From contig CALXRI010000006.1 of NCBI GenBank assembly GCA_944390795.1, forward strand, positions 64,558-128,557: a stretch of DNA of 64,000 bases, read 5' to 3'. The position numbers and the translations under genes were made by a program. The notes under the pieces are model-generated. The model ran no database searches. It was not told where the DNA came from and saw only the letters and a list, made by a program, of their open reading frames with translations. Source of the DNA: an uncultured Victivallales bacterium (lineage in GTDB: Bacteria > Verrucomicrobiota > Lentisphaeria > Victivallales > UBA1829). Positions 34,566-44,027 of the stretch are shown in pieces; the stretch's first letter is position 1, and each line of letters begins with the position of its first letter.

Positions 34566-35366
34566 TTATCTATGATCTTTATTGGGCACTTCGGGCAGTT
34601 CCGCCGGGACAAGGCCTTTGCGGATTTTCGCGAAGGTGTCGGCGTTGACGACTCCGCTGTCCTTCCTGTTCAGGGCCGCCGAATCGTTCCGTTTCCGCAG
34701 AACCGGATAAAGTTCGGATTCCCGCTGGGCCGCAATCAGGATCATGGCCTGCTGCGGCGGAAGAGAAACGAAAATCGTTCCGCTGGAACTGCCGCCTTCC
34801 CGGAAGGAGCCCTGTTCATTGGCAATGCCGATCACACGCACGCACGGCAGAAGGACGGAAGTTTCCCGCGACTCGGTCATCTTCACGCCGGAACCGTCGC
34901 CTGCCGTCATGTTTTTATCGACGGTGACGCCAGGAGATACATAGGTGGAAATGATGGCGATCTCGTCGTCGGGCATCAGCATCTTGACGAGGGCAGGATC
35001 TGAGAAAGTCACGGGAACGGTCCATTCCCCCTGCCGGGCGCAGTCGCTGAGCGTCGTCTGAATGCGTATGTCGGTCATCAGAATGTAATCGTCCTGGGAA
35101 ACCGCATGCGGCAGCTGCTGTCCGTATGCCAGACTCACATTTTCCCAGAGGAGCGCGTTTTTCGGAACCGCAGACTGCGGGATGTCCTTGTAGGTGAGCG
35201 ATCCCTGCGTCAGTTCGTCATGGGCATCCAGCGCCCGGGCCGCGACGACAACCGAAACCTTGTTTTCCGTGTCGTTTTCCTCTTTTTCAAACAGCAGTTT
35301 GCTGACGATGTAAACCGCCGCCAGTCCCAGAACAACCGATACCACCAGGGGAATAATATTTTTCAT
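34566..35366 (-). CDS. cpaB: Flp pilus assembly protein CpaB/RcpC
   Basis: 266 residues from the ATG at 35366, which begins a single N-terminal membrane anchor (KNIIPLVVSVVLGLAAVYIV). Then comes a SAF-type beta-clip domain ('SVVVAARALDAHDELTQGSL', 'VPVTFSDPALVKMLMPDDEIAI') that is characteristic of CpaB. It works in the periplasm, linking secretin and inner-membrane platform. It is the first gene of the reverse Tad operon; a promoter lies about 55-80 bases upstream. Confidence 0.87.
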   Translation of the reverse strand: MKNIIPLVVSVVLGLAAVYIVSKLLFEKEENDTENKVSVVVAARALDAHDELTQGSLTYKDIPQSAVPKNALLWENVSLAYGQQLPHAVSQDDYILMTDIRIQTTLSDCARQGEWTVPVTFSDPALVKMLMPDDEIAIISTYVSPGVTVDKNMTAGDGSGVKMTESRETSVLLPCVRVIGIANEQGSFREGGSSSGTIFVSLPPQQAMILIAAQRESELYPVLRKRNDSAALNRKDSGVVNADTFAKIRKGLVPAELPEVPNKDHR

Positions 35367-35419
35367 CTCTTGCGCCTCATCAGTGAAAAATTGCATGCCT
35401 CCAAACTTCCGGACACCTT

Positions 35420-35448
35420 AATCTATCGCGCGCAGATCACTTTTTCAA
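35420..35448 (-). promoter_or_regulatory. Promoter of the reverse Tad operon
   Basis: On the - strand TTGAAA (35448-35443), a 17-base spacer and TAGATT (35425-35420). The CpaB ATG is at 35366. The rest of the 35367-35749 region, between CpaB and the MarR gene, holds no gene that I can support. Confidence 0.55.
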
Positions 35449-35685
35449 GGTTTTTCCAACGATTTTTCCTGAGGTGGAACCCGGAACTGCTTCCGGCTTG
35501 TTCACGGGGAGGATGCGGAGACGGGAAAACGGAAATTGCACCTCCCCCGCGTTCCGAATATGATTCGAATGTCTTCCCCCCCGGCTTTCATTCTGTCTTT
35601 TCAGCTGAAAACCGGATTTTCGGAATCCCTCCCGGAAAATCGTTTCCGTTTCGAACTTTTTTCAGGATTTTTTTTCCCCCCGGAC

Positions 35686-35723
35686 TTGAAAAAATAGACA
35701 GACGCGTTAGTTTAGGCGCTAAA
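35686..35723 (+). promoter_or_regulatory. Promoter with palindromic operator of the marR-RND operon
   Basis: TTGAAA (35686-35691) and a TAGTTT-like -10 (35708-35713) overlap a perfect palindrome TTTAGGCGCTAAA (35711-35723). MarR regulators bind such inverted repeats over their own promoters, so this is a likely autoregulatory operator controlling the efflux pump. The ATG follows at 35750 after TAGGAG. Confidence 0.65.
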
Positions 35724-35749
35724 ATATTTAGGAGTTCGAATTTTTTACT

Positions 35750-36253
35750 ATGATTCATGCAGAAACAAAACGAGAAAAGCCGGAAGCGGTAAAAATCCGT
35801 CCGCGCCGCAACTGGGAACTTCTGTTCCGCAACACGGATCTTCTGCGCGATCTGTTTGACAGGCATTATCCGCTCAAATCGAAAGACCAGATCACCATTG
35901 CCCAGATCAAAATGCTGATCTGCGTGATGCGGCACGAACCGGAAGGCGTCATGCTCAAAGAGATTGCCGGCGAGCTGGACCTGACGCCGGGGGCTGTCTC
36001 CCAGATGGTCGAACATCTGGTCCGCATGGAACTGCTGGAGCGCTGCGCATCGGAAAGCGACCGGCGCGCGGTGTGCATCAAACTGAGCGGAAAAGGCAAG
36101 GATATCCGTGCGGTTCACGAGGATTTTTTCAACCGGGTCATCAATGAATTCATGGAAACGGTTCCCGAGGAGAAACGGGAAGTTTTCAGTGAAGTTCTGC
36201 GATCCATGCACGATTATCTTGAAAACGAAAAAATGAAACAGACAGGAGCCTGA
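35750..36253 (+). CDS. MarR-family transcriptional regulator
   Basis: 167 residues with the winged helix at about 60-130: 'LKEIAGELDLTPGAVSQMVEHLVRMELLERCASESDRRAVCIKLSGKG', of which the LTPGAVSQMVEHL recognition helix and ESDRRAVCIKLS wing are diagnostic. It is the first gene of an operon with an RND adaptor and pump, 4 bases ahead of the adaptor. It probably represses this operon through the palindrome just upstream and releases it on binding a toxic ligand. Confidence 0.9.
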   Translation: MIHAETKREKPEAVKIRPRRNWELLFRNTDLLRDLFDRHYPLKSKDQITIAQIKMLICVMRHEPEGVMLKEIAGELDLTPGAVSQMVEHLVRMELLERCASESDRRAVCIKLSGKGKDIRAVHEDFFNRVINEFMETVPEEKREVFSEVLRSMHDYLENEKMKQTGA

Positions 36254-36257
36254 TTCC

Positions 36258-37370
36258 ATGAAAAAACTCATTCTCATTCTTGCAGCGTTCTCTCTTCTCG
36301 CGCCCGTTTATGCACAGAGAGGCGGACCGGCCGTCAAACAGAAAGTGAAAGTCGGAAAAGTGTTTGAAACGCAGAATATCGAAACGCGCCGTGTGGTCGG
36401 ATTCGTCACGACTGTTTCGCGCGTGGAGCTCACGACGCGCATTTCCGCCGACCTTGAAAAGGTGGGATTCAAGGATGGCGACCACGTGAAGGCGGGGCAG
36501 ATGCTCTATCAGTTCGATGACATCCGCTATGCCGCAGCGGTCAAGAACGCCGAGGCGAAGCTTGCCGAAGTCAAGGCCCGTCTGATCTATGCCGAAAAGA
36601 ACTACGCCCGCACCAACGAACTTTACAAGAAGGACGCCGCGTCCAAGGATGCGATGGAGACGACGCTGAGCACGCTTGCCGCCTGCCGTGCGGAACTGCT
36701 CGCCGCCGAGGCGAATCTGGTCACCGCGCAGGACGATCTCAAGCATACGCGGATTTACGCTCCGATCAGCGGGCGCATCGGCGCGACCAACTATACGGTC
36801 GGCAACTACCTGACTCCCTCCTCCGGCGTACTTGCCACGATTATCCAGAGCCAGCCCATCCGCGTGGTCTTCTCCATGAGCAACCGCGATTATGCCAACA
36901 TGTTCGGCGGGCGTGAGGATAATCTCAAGAAGGAGGCGAGAATCCGGATCCGCCTTGCGAACGGCAGCTACTTCGACGAGGACGGCACCGTCGAGTTCAT
37001 CAACAACGAAGCGAACCAGAGAACCGACACCATTCAGATCTACAGCCGCTTCGCAAACAAGGCCGGACGCCTGATTCCGAACAATGCCGTGACCGTGGAG
37101 CTTTCCCACAAGATCGGCAAGCTGATTCCGGCGGTTCTTCCGTCCGCCGTCATGCATGATGCGGAGAGCGCCTATGTGTATGTCGTCAAAAACAACAAAA
37201 TCGAACGGCGCAATGTGGAACTGGGACGCTCCACCGCGGATGCCCAGCTGATTCTCCACGGCCTGGAAAAGGGGGAACTTGTCGTGACCGACGGTACCCA
37301 CAAGGTTCTGCCCGGCACGGAGATCATCCCCGAATATGACGCAGGCGCCGGAAAAGACGGAGTGAAGTAA
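36258..37370 (+). CDS. RND efflux periplasmic adaptor (HlyD/AcrA family)
   Basis: 370 residues with a signal peptide (KKLILILAAFSLLAPVYAQ). Order: barrel-sandwich half 'TRISADLEKVGFKDGDHVKAGQMLYQFD', a coiled-coil hairpin (about 95-150, AEAKLAEVKARLIYAEKNYA type), the second half 'IYAPISGRIGATNYTVGNYL', then beta-barrel and membrane-proximal domains. It links the pump encoded 1 base downstream to an outer-membrane channel; no TolC-like gene is in the window. Confidence 0.92.
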   Translation: MKKLILILAAFSLLAPVYAQRGGPAVKQKVKVGKVFETQNIETRRVVGFVTTVSRVELTTRISADLEKVGFKDGDHVKAGQMLYQFDDIRYAAAVKNAEAKLAEVKARLIYAEKNYARTNELYKKDAASKDAMETTLSTLAACRAELLAAEANLVTAQDDLKHTRIYAPISGRIGATNYTVGNYLTPSSGVLATIIQSQPIRVVFSMSNRDYANMFGGREDNLKKEARIRIRLANGSYFDEDGTVEFINNEANQRTDTIQIYSRFANKAGRLIPNNAVTVELSHKIGKLIPAVLPSAVMHDAESAYVYVVKNNKIERRNVELGRSTADAQLILHGLEKGELVVTDGTHKVLPGTEIIPEYDAGAGKDGVK

Positions 37371-37371
37371 G

Positions 37372-40300
37372 ATGTTCTCGCGGATTTTCATTGAAAGGCC
37401 CCGTTTCGCCATCGTGATCAGCATTGTGATGGTGCTTGCGGGTATTCTCAGTGTGAGGCAGCTTCCGGTCGCCGAATACCCGGAAATCGCGCCGCCGTCC
37501 ATTTATGTGAGCGCAACTTATACCGGAGCCAGCGCACAGGTCGTTGCCGACACGGTCGCGCTTCCGCTGGAAGACCAGATCAACGGCGTCGAGGATCTTC
37601 TCTACTACTCCTCCACCTGCGACAACAGCGGAAACTACGGATGCACCATCACCTTCAAGACCGGCATTGATTCGGATATTGCGATGGTCAACGTGCAGAA
37701 CGCGATCAAGCGCGCCGAACCGAAGCTGCCCGAAGACGTGACGAAGGTCGGCATCACCGTAGAGAAACGTTCCAGCGATATTCTTCTGTTCGTCGCCTTT
37801 CTCACAGACGGGAAGGAAATGGACATTCTCGGGCTCAACACCTATATCAAGACGACCGTCGTCGACCCTTTGAGCCGCATTGACGGCGTCGCGAGCGCCG
37901 AGCTGATGGCCGCCAAGGAATATTCGATGCGCATCTGGCTGGACCCGCTGCGCATGTCCGCGCTCGGCATCTCGACGACCGATATCGCCAATGCCGTGGC
38001 GGGCCAGAATATCCAGGCAGCCGCCGGAACCATCGGCTCGGAAAACAGCAACCAGTTCATCCAGTACAAAATCAATGTTCAGGGGCGTCTGAAAACGGTT
38101 GACGAATTCAATGAAATCGTGGTCCGCAACACCGGAAACGGCGACATCGTGACGCTGGCGGACGTTGCGCGCGTGGAACTCGGTTCAAAGGAATACGCCG
38201 GAACCGCGACCTTCAACGGCGAGGAATCCGTCGCGCTGACGGTTTACCGCAATACCGATTCCAACGCCCTGGCGACCGTGAAGGGCGTCAAGGCGAAGAT
38301 CGAGGAGATCGCCAAACGCTTTCCGGCAGGCGTCACCTATCAGATTGCCTACGATCCGACCGAATTCATCAGCGTGACGCTGGAGGAGATCGTGGTGACG
38401 CTCATTGTGGCGCTGCTTCTGGTCGTCCTGATCACCTACCTCTTCCTTCAGGACTGGCGCGCGACTCTTATTCCGTCTGTGGCGATTCCCATCGCCCTGA
38501 TGGGAACGTTCCCGTTCATGATGGCGATCGACTACAGCATCAATGTGCTGACGATGTTCGGACTGATTCTGGTGGTCGGATCGCTCTGCGACGACGCCAT
38601 TGTCGTTGTGGAGAACTGTCAGGCGCTGATGGAGCGCGAAAAACTTTCTCCGAAGGAGGCCGCGCTCAAGTCGATGCAGCAGATCACCGGCGCGATCATC
38701 GCGACGACGCTGGTTACAGTCGCCTGCTATGCGCCGCTGGCCTTCTACGGCGGCATGGTAGGAAACATCTACATGCAGTTTGCCGTGACAATGTGCATTT
38801 CGCTCTGCCTTTCCGCCGTGGTGGCAATGACGCTGAGCCCCGCGCTCTGCGCATGCATTCTGCGCAAGCCGGCCGAGCATCCGCCGCTTGCCTTCAAGCC
38901 TTTCAACGTCACGCTTGACGCTTCCCGCAAAATCTATCTGTTCTGTGTCAGACTGCTTGTCCGCAGGGCGCTTCTCACGATTCTCATTTTCGCGGGTGCG
39001 ATGACGGCCGCGTATTTCCTCTATAAGGACCTGCCGAGCTCCTTCCTCCCGACCGAGGACAAGGGTGCGTTCATGTGCAACATTGAACTTCCGCCGGGAG
39101 CGACGCTCGCCCGCACGGAAAGCGTGCTTGCCGAATTCCGTGAACGTCTGAAGGGCGTCAAGGGAATCAAGAGTCACATCATGGTTTCCGGATTCAGTTT
39201 CATGAACGGAAACGGGGAAAACTTCGGACTGGCCATTATCAAGCTGGACCCGTGGGATCAGCGCAAAACTCCGGAGCTTCAGCTGGAGTCGATTCAGACG
39301 GAAGTCCAGAAGCGTGCCAACGAGATTGCCGCCGCGCGGATCATGTGTTTCACACCCCCCGCGATCATGGGGCTCGGCGTGACCGGCGGCGCCACCTTCA
39401 TGCTGAGCGGTGACGGCGAAGTCGATCCGGCGGAACTCTCCCGGACCGCGAAGCAGTTTGCGCTTGATCTTTCCGCCAAGCCCGAGACGCTGTATGCAAT
39501 GTCCACTTACAACGCCGATACGCCGCAGCTCTATCTGGACATCGACCGGAAGAAGGCGGAAACCCTCGGCGTTTCAACCGGAACGATCTACTCGACGCTT
39601 CAGAGCAAACTTGCCTCCTTCTACATCAACGACTTCAACATCATGGGCAACACCTTCTACGTCAAGATGCAGTCCACCAACGAGCACCGCGTCTCCCAGG
39701 ACAACATTCTTGACATTCAGGTCCCGAACAGTTCCGGGGAGATGGTGCCGCTGAGTTCGCTTGCGACCCTCCGCTATATTGTCGGACCGCAGCGCATCCA
39801 GCGGTTCAACAAGTACACCTCCGCGGAGATGAACGCGCAGGCCGCAAAGGGAGTCAGCAGCAGCGTGCTGATGAATGTGATTGAAAATATGAAGCTTCCG
39901 TCGAAATACCACATCGAGTGGACCGGAATGAGTTATCAGGAACGCCTGAACCAGGGGCAGATCGTCTTTCTGATGGCCACGGCGATGCTGTTCGCCTATC
40001 TGTTTCTCGTGGCGCAGTATGAGAGCTGGACGATTCCGGTTCCCGTGATGCTCTCGGTCGGCTTTGCCGTGCTCGGCGCGCTGCTCGGACTGACGATCAT
40101 GAAGGAGAGCCTGAGCATTTACGCACAGCTCGGCATGGTCATGCTGATCGGACTTGCCGCCAAGAACGCAATCCTGATGGTCGAGTTCTCCAAACAGCAG
40201 CGCGAAAGCGGGCTTTCCGTCACGGAATCCGCGATGAACGGCGCGAACCTGCGCTACCGCGCGGTTCTGATGACGGCATGGAGCTTCCTCTTCGGCGTAT

Positions 40301-40482
40301 TTCCGCTGGTGATCGCTTCCGGCGCGGGAGCGGGAAGCCGGAAGGCCATCGGCATCACGACTTTTTCGGGAATGCTGCTGGCGACGCTGATCGGCATTAT
40401 CTTCACTCCGGCCCTGTACGCGGTCTGCCAGCGTCTGCGCGAATGGGTGAAGGCGAAAATCCACTGGAAAAAGGCTGAATGA
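37372..40482 (+). CDS. RND multidrug efflux transporter (AcrB/HAE1 family)
   Basis: 1036 residues, the normal length. Starts 'MFSRIFIERPRFAIVISIVMV', typical of HAE1 pumps. Twelve membrane spans with two large periplasmic loops; the proton-relay aspartates are in 'VGSLCDDAIVVVENC' near residue 407 and the matching lysine in 'LIGLAAKNAILMVEF' near 932. It exports hydrophobic toxins from the inner membrane or periplasm using the proton gradient, together with the adaptor encoded 1 base upstream, under the MarR regulator. Confidence 0.95.
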   Translation: MFSRIFIERPRFAIVISIVMVLAGILSVRQLPVAEYPEIAPPSIYVSATYTGASAQVVADTVALPLEDQINGVEDLLYYSSTCDNSGNYGCTITFKTGIDSDIAMVNVQNAIKRAEPKLPEDVTKVGITVEKRSSDILLFVAFLTDGKEMDILGLNTYIKTTVVDPLSRIDGVASAELMAAKEYSMRIWLDPLRMSALGISTTDIANAVAGQNIQAAAGTIGSENSNQFIQYKINVQGRLKTVDEFNEIVVRNTGNGDIVTLADVARVELGSKEYAGTATFNGEESVALTVYRNTDSNALATVKGVKAKIEEIAKRFPAGVTYQIAYDPTEFISVTLEEIVVTLIVALLLVVLITYLFLQDWRATLIPSVAIPIALMGTFPFMMAIDYSINVLTMFGLILVVGSLCDDAIVVVENCQALMEREKLSPKEAALKSMQQITGAIIATTLVTVACYAPLAFYGGMVGNIYMQFAVTMCISLCLSAVVAMTLSPALCACILRKPAEHPPLAFKPFNVTLDASRKIYLFCVRLLVRRALLTILIFAGAMTAAYFLYKDLPSSFLPTEDKGAFMCNIELPPGATLARTESVLAEFRERLKGVKGIKSHIMVSGFSFMNGNGENFGLAIIKLDPWDQRKTPELQLESIQTEVQKRANEIAAARIMCFTPPAIMGLGVTGGATFMLSGDGEVDPAELSRTAKQFALDLSAKPETLYAMSTYNADTPQLYLDIDRKKAETLGVSTGTIYSTLQSKLASFYINDFNIMGNTFYVKMQSTNEHRVSQDNILDIQVPNSSGEMVPLSSLATLRYIVGPQRIQRFNKYTSAEMNAQAAKGVSSSVLMNVIENMKLPSKYHIEWTGMSYQERLNQGQIVFLMATAMLFAYLFLVAQYESWTIPVPVMLSVGFAVLGALLGLTIMKESLSIYAQLGMVMLIGLAAKNAILMVEFSKQQRESGLSVTESAMNGANLRYRAVLMTAWSFLFGVFPLVIASGAGAGSRKAIGITTFSGMLLATLIGIIFTPALYAVCQRLREWVKAKIHWKKAE

Positions 40483-40545
40483 ACGGGCAGGAGCCGCTCT
40501 GTTCCGATTCCGGGCATGTTTTCCCGGAGAAGGGTTGAACCGGCA

Positions 40546-41265
40546 ATGGAGGAGAGTCCGGATGCCCGCCGCAGCCGTGCGGTCTTTCTCTGTTCCATGG
40601 GAGCGATCGCCCTGTTTCTCGGCTTTGTGCCGGTGCTTCTGGGACATGTTTCCGGAGCGCCTGCGCAGTGGCCCCCATGGCTGGGAATTCTCATCCGGAC
40701 CGTTCCGCTTCAGATTGCCTATTTCTGCGCTGTTCTTCTTCCTTCACTGAGCATATGTCCGGAGGTTCCGCTGACGGAACAGCTGAATCTGGTCCTCCCG
40801 CGGAACGCCTTCAGGACATTCGGACTGGTGCTCTGCGGGGTCCTGCTTCTGTATCCGCTTCTGGGGGCGGTGACTTTTCTGACGGGAAACATTCTGACGC
40901 TGCTTCATATCCCGGCGGAACCTCAGGCGCTGGCGCTTCTCCTCCGGAATGGAGATTCCGCCTCGATTCTTGTGATTGCCGCAACGGGGATTCTGCTGGC
41001 TCCCGCAGGAGAGGAGCTGGTGTTCCGGCATGGAATTTACAAGCATTTCCGGCGTTTCGCCTCCCCATGTGCGGCGGCCTGCGTCAGTGCCTTTCTGTTT
41101 GCCGCCGTTCATTTCAACATTTTGAATTTTCCGGCGCTTTTTCTGCTGGCGCTTTTCCTGCAGTTCGTCTGCTGCCGGACGGGATCGCTTCTGTGCGCCA
41201 TTTGCGCGCACGCCCTGTACAACGCGCTTTCCGTGTGTCTGCTGCTCTTTTGCTTCCGGAGCTGA
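40546..41265 (+). CDS. CPBP-family intramembrane metalloprotease
   Basis: 239 residues with about seven membrane spans. The CPBP (Abi/CAAX-protease) motifs are present in order: EExxxR in 'APAGEELVFRHGIY' near 157, the histidine in 'AAVHFNILNF', and 'AICAHALYN' with His and Asn near the end. Such enzymes cleave within the membrane; their bacterial roles range from prenyl-protein processing to bacteriocin immunity. It follows the RND pump by about 60 bases but has no obvious link to it. Start: ATG at 40546 with a GAAGGG site at some distance; an ATG at 40516 is less likely. Confidence 0.82.
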   Translation: MEESPDARRSRAVFLCSMGAIALFLGFVPVLLGHVSGAPAQWPPWLGILIRTVPLQIAYFCAVLLPSLSICPEVPLTEQLNLVLPRNAFRTFGLVLCGVLLLYPLLGAVTFLTGNILTLLHIPAEPQALALLLRNGDSASILVIAATGILLAPAGEELVFRHGIYKHFRRFASPCAAACVSAFLFAAVHFNILNFPALFLLALFLQFVCCRTGSLLCAICAHALYNALSVCLLLFCFRS

Positions 41266-41344
41266 AAAAAAGAAGAGGCAGGTGGAATTCACTCCTGCCG
41301 CATGAGATGTTTTCCAACGCCTGGGAAAAAGGGTGGTCCGTGCA

Positions 41345-42919
41345 TCATTCCAGCAGAAAGACTGCGCCATCCTTCGACTCGTATACGGTTTTCCAGTCGT
41401 TGCGTTTCAGGAGATTGACGAAGTTCTCCCGCTTTGCCAGCAGAACGGCGTATTTGGCATGGGTCAGGCGTCCGAGCAGCTTGTCGCTGTTCCGGACGCG
41501 TTCGATGTTCAGCAGGAGTTTTTCCACTTTCTTTGCATGCCTGCCGTCAAGTGCGAACGAGAAAACCGGATCCATTCCCCAGAGATAATAGTTGCGGTCG
41601 TTGGCATGGAAAATTGTGGGGAAGTCGCCCCAGTTCAGGTTTACGACCGTGGTTTCCGGCGGGATGTTCTCCCGCATCCATTTCCCGATTCCGTCCGCCG
41701 GATGCACCATGGCGGGCGTGAGCATCAGGTTCAGTCCGGACGAAACGATGCCGAGAAGGATTGCCGCAAGCGTTCCCGTCAGGAGCATTCTCCAGGGTTT
41801 TGCACGGAGCGGAAGCAGAAGATCGGCGCGGAAGGCGTCCTGGAAGACAAGGGCCGCGAACAGCACTGTGAACGGCACCGCGTATTCCACGGTCCGGAGC
41901 GCGGCAAACATCCCGCAGGTGAAAAGCACGGCGAGAAATCCGACCGCCTTGATCCGGGGTTCCAGCGCGGACCAGCCGCGCAGAATCGCCAGACGGCAGA
42001 AGCACAGGAGCGTCAGATAGGCGAGGATGTAGAACGGGAGCATGGATTTATGCCAGCGGAATTTCGGCGCAAGCATTTCCATCGGAAGCAGTTCCGAACT
42101 GACTTTGTGGAGATTGTCCGTGAAGAGCGGTCCGAAGAGCGCGTCGAAGGACTGGACTTTCCAGATGACGAACGAGTTCGGGAACTGCGGATGGATCAGC
42201 AGTCCCAGCATAACGCCGGCGAACGCCGCCGCCGGAATCCAGAACACTTTTGCCGAATCCCGCCGGAAATACGCGAGCGCGAATACGAACGCGGGAATCA
42301 CGATGAACTGCGGGTTGGAGTAGGTCCATGCATACAGGAAGGAGAGGCCTCCCGCGCATGCGATCCGGAAACGGACCGTCCCTTCCGAAAGCAGGGCGCA
42401 TGTCACCAGAAGGAAGGCGATGGACAGCACATGCGGGCGCATCATCATCAGACGGAACATGAAATTTGCCGCGATGAACGGCATCAGAATGGAAAAAAGC
42501 AGGATGAAAGGCGGGGAAACCCCCATGCGCCGCATTGCGAAAATGAATGCCAGAAGTACGCATGCGATCAGCAGGAGCGACTGCAGGTGAAACGGCGCGC
42601 CGGTCGGCAGGCGCAGCAGTTTCTGCACCTCATGAACAACACAGAGCGCTCCGTGGAACAGCAGTTCCTTGTCTGCGAAGCGGTCGTTCCAGACGGACAT
42701 GGTGAGCCAGGGAAATTTTTTCGCGCAGAAAACGGACGGCCCCAGCTCCGCCATTTTCATATGATAATACGCGTCGCTGTCCGTCTCGCCTCCGTCCATG
42801 ACGAGCGGACGCAGAACGCACAGCCATGCGAACGGAATCGCAAAGGCTAGAAACAGAAAAAGCCGCGTATGGCATTTCCCCGGCTTGTCAAAAAGTTCCC
42901 TGCTGAAAGGTTTGTTCAT
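41345..42919 (-). CDS. Polytopic membrane protein, glycosyltransferase-like
   Basis: 524 residues with about 10-12 hydrophobic segments. The first periplasmic loop contains 'PLVMDGGETDSDAYYHMKMAELG', where the D..D.YYH pattern resembles the catalytic first loop of GT-C fold enzymes and oligosaccharyltransferase-like proteins. The C-terminal domain is soluble and mixed alpha/beta ('VVNLNWGDFPTIFHANDRNYY'). I infer a membrane glycosyltransferase-like protein with a lipid-linked donor; this is not proven. It is 6 bases downstream of mtnP. Confidence 0.65.
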   Translation of the reverse strand: MNKPFSRELFDKPGKCHTRLFLFLAFAIPFAWLCVLRPLVMDGGETDSDAYYHMKMAELGPSVFCAKKFPWLTMSVWNDRFADKELLFHGALCVVHEVQKLLRLPTGAPFHLQSLLLIACVLLAFIFAMRRMGVSPPFILLFSILMPFIAANFMFRLMMMRPHVLSIAFLLVTCALLSEGTVRFRIACAGGLSFLYAWTYSNPQFIVIPAFVFALAYFRRDSAKVFWIPAAAFAGVMLGLLIHPQFPNSFVIWKVQSFDALFGPLFTDNLHKVSSELLPMEMLAPKFRWHKSMLPFYILAYLTLLCFCRLAILRGWSALEPRIKAVGFLAVLFTCGMFAALRTVEYAVPFTVLFAALVFQDAFRADLLLPLRAKPWRMLLTGTLAAILLGIVSSGLNLMLTPAMVHPADGIGKWMRENIPPETTVVNLNWGDFPTIFHANDRNYYLWGMDPVFSFALDGRHAKKVEKLLLNIERVRNSDKLLGRLTHAKYAVLLAKRENFVNLLKRNDWKTVYESKDGAVFLLE

Positions 42920-42925
42920 GGCGCT

Positions 42926-43813
42926 TCACTTGATATATTTGCCGATGAGCGGGGCGAGCCGTTTCCGCAGATGCGGCGCAATGGCTTCCCTGCGCGTGAT
43001 GACGGCGCCGTCCAGGGCGCTGGCGCAGTCGCATTTCCGCTCCATCGCATGGAATTCCTCTGCCGCGTGCCGGATGATCCGGGCGGCGAGCGCGAGATTG
43101 GCCTCGAAGTTCTCCTCGATCATTCCGACCGTCACGAAATCGTTGTGCGGGCGCCACGAATCGTAGTCGGTGACCATTGCCACTGTGCTGTAGCAGATTT
43201 CCGCCTCGCGTGCGAGTTTCGCTTCGCCGAGATTGGTCATGCCGATGACGTCGAAACCCAGCTGATGATAGATGCGCGACTCCGCCGCGGTGGAAAAGGC
43301 GGGCCCCTCGATGTTCACATAGACACCGCCGCGGTGAACAGTCGGGCGTTTCCCCGTATCAAGCAGTTCGGCAACAGCCTTTTCCGCAATTTTCGCGGCA
43401 AACGCCGCCAGTTCCGGACAGACCGGTTTTGCAAACGGAACATGCGCGACGATTCCGTCTCCGAAGAAGGTGTGCGCGGCGCCCTGTTTTGTCCGGTCGT
43501 AAAACTGGTCGATCACGACGATGTCGCGCGGCGCATACCGTTCCTGGAGGCTTCCGACCGCGGAAAGGCTGAGGATATGCGTCACTCCGAGATTTTTCAG
43601 CGCATAGATGTTCGCCCGGTGGTTGATTTCCGACGGCGCGACGACATGTCCCTGTCCGTGCCGTGAAAGGAATACCAGGGAGGTCTCTCCGACCGTACCT
43701 TCCACAATCTGGTCGGACGGTCTTCCGAACGGCGTGTCCTGCATATGCGCATGGAGGTTTTCCAGTCCGTCGATGGTTTCCAGGCCGCTGCCTCCGATGA
43801 TTCCAAGCTTCAT
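42926..43813 (-). CDS. mtnP: S-methyl-5'-thioadenosine phosphorylase
   Basis: 295 residues from the ATG at 43813 with an ideal AAGGAGG site. The nucleoside phosphorylase motifs are clear: 'KLGIIGGSGL' at the N-terminus, 'FLSRHGQGH' phosphate site, 'INHRANIYALKNLGV', 'SAVGSLQE', 'YVNIEGPAFSTAAES' and 'IGMTNLGEAKLAREAE', with 'TDYDSW' for base recognition. It splits methylthioadenosine from polyamine synthesis into adenine and methylthioribose-1-phosphate in the cytosol, feeding methionine salvage. It is first in an operon with a membrane protein, with its own promoter. Confidence 0.93.
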   Translation of the reverse strand: MKLGIIGGSGLETIDGLENLHAHMQDTPFGRPSDQIVEGTVGETSLVFLSRHGQGHVVAPSEINHRANIYALKNLGVTHILSLSAVGSLQERYAPRDIVVIDQFYDRTKQGAAHTFFGDGIVAHVPFAKPVCPELAAFAAKIAEKAVAELLDTGKRPTVHRGGVYVNIEGPAFSTAAESRIYHQLGFDVIGMTNLGEAKLAREAEICYSTVAMVTDYDSWRPHNDFVTVGMIEENFEANLALAARIIRHAAEEFHAMERKCDCASALDGAVITRREAIAPHLRKRLAPLIGKYIK

Positions 43814-43838
43814 AAGTGCCTCCTTCGTTGGTATTCGA

Positions 43839-43867
43839 AAAATAACATGGCCGGAAGTGTTTTTCAA
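43839..43867 (-). promoter_or_regulatory. Promoter of mtnP
   Basis: On the - strand TTGAAA (43867-43862), 17 bases, TATTTT (43844-43839). The mtnP ATG at 43813 lies 25 bases further on. Confidence 0.55.
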
Positions 43868-43919
43868 ATCCCGGAACGGACTGTTTCCAAGGAAAATGAA
43901 AAGTTGATGTTTCCCGGGA

Positions 43920-43947
43920 TTGCAAAAGCGGAAAAACGCATTAATGT
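43920..43947 (+). promoter_or_regulatory. Promoter of the secreted-protein gene at 44028
   Basis: TTGCAA (43920-43925), a 16-base spacer and TAATGT (43942-43947), divergent from the mtnP promoter. The gene starts 80 bases downstream behind AGAGGAAG. Confidence 0.5.
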
Positions 43948-44027
43948 AATCGTCGTGCGGGTATCCGTCCGCCTTGTCGTCTCCCCGTATCGCCGGGGTG
44001 CTGAAACACAGAAACAGAGAGGAAGCC

